The notes beneath the pieces were generated by a model. That model saw nothing but the letters and a program-made list of their open reading frames with translations. It did not search any database and was not told the origin of the DNA. Below are positions 6,958 through 7,173 of a DNA stretch of 7,173 nt, piece after piece. The position numbers and the translations under genes are program-made. The number at the start of each line of letters is the position of its first letter. The first letter of the stretch is position 1. The stretch lies in assembly GCA_946886865.1 (NCBI GenBank), contig CAMPJI010000108.1:1-7173 (forward strand), in the 5' to 3' direction. The stretch comes from an uncultured Lysobacterales bacterium (lineage in GTDB: Bacteria > Pseudomonadota > Gammaproteobacteria > Xanthomonadales > Xanthomonadaceae).

Positions 6958-7173
6958 TTACTTCAGCGCCTTCTCGAACAGCTCGTGGATGCGGCGGTAC
7001 TCGTCGTACCAGCTGTCGCTGTGCACGAAGCCGTGGCGCTCCAGCGGGTAGCTGGCCAGTTCCCACTTGTCCTTGCGCAGCTCGATCAGGCGCTGCGCCA
7101 GCATCACCGAGTCCTTGTAGAACACGTTGTTGTCGATCATGCCGTGGGCGATCAGCAGGTGGTCCTGCAGGCC
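6958..7173 (-). CDS. S9-family serine peptidase (prolyl oligopeptidase/DPP-IV type), C-terminal fragment
   Basis: Only the last 71 residues lie in the window; the gene continues past the right edge. The fragment is the end of an alpha/beta-hydrolase domain. LLIAHGMIDNNV carries the expected catalytic aspartate (D14 of the fragment), and YPLERHGFVHSDSW carries the expected catalytic histidine (H47), spaced as in the peptidase S9 C-terminal domain. The nucleophile serine would be in the missing part. Many such enzymes in this bacterial group are exported dipeptidyl peptidases, but the N-terminus is not visible, so location and exact specificity stay open. The frame ends at TAA (6958-6960) after EKALK, followed by a strong intrinsic terminator. 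Confidence 0.88.
   Translation of the reverse strand, partial: GLQDHLLIAHGMIDNNVFYKDSVMLAQRLIELRKDKWELASYPLERHGFVHSDSWYDEYRRIHELFEKALK

Overview
The window is very GC-rich chromosomal DNA (about 70% or more G+C by eye). It reads as a gammaproteobacterium of the Xanthomonadaceae/Lysobacteraceae type, for example Lysobacter or Luteimonas. This placement is an inference from protein style, GC content and the short palindromic repeat in the last intergenic gap; no marker gene fixes the genus. Coding density is high. I see five genes complete or nearly so, plus the 3' end of a sixth.

Layout: (1) positions 2-2227, plus strand, primosomal helicase PriA, whose first codons lie upstream of the window. 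(2) 2231-2983, minus strand, a two-domain NYN ribonuclease-fold plus OST-HTH/LOTUS protein, converging on priA with only 3 bp between the stop codons. (3) A 115-bp divergent spacer, then a plus-strand cluster of three genes: talB (transaldolase, 3099-4052), a KgtP-like 2-oxoglutarate/H+ symporter (4049-5371) and a type II NADH:quinone oxidoreductase (5368-6642). Each junction in this cluster is a 4-bp ATGA stop/start overlap, so the three are very probably one translationally coupled operon. (4) 6643-6957, a 315-bp gap without a credible gene. It holds a small element bounded by near-perfect 33-bp inverted repeats with palindromic cores, and an intrinsic terminator that serves the minus strand. 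(5) 6958-7173, minus strand, the last 71 residues of an S9-family (prolyl oligopeptidase/DPP-IV type) serine peptidase.

How the genes work together: the operon joins a non-oxidative pentose-phosphate enzyme, a proton-coupled dicarboxylate importer and a non-proton-pumping NADH dehydrogenase. A plausible reading is carbon uptake plus reoxidation of NADH, but the sequence alone does not prove a shared pathway. PriA and the NYN-LOTUS protein are nucleic-acid enzymes, and nothing shows a functional link between them beyond adjacency.

I do not see a defence island, prophage, CRISPR array or other clear new system. The least ordinary items are the inverted-repeat element, whose core fits the pattern of the neisserial dRS3 repeat, the NYN-LOTUS protein, and the composition of the talB-kgtP-ndh operon.
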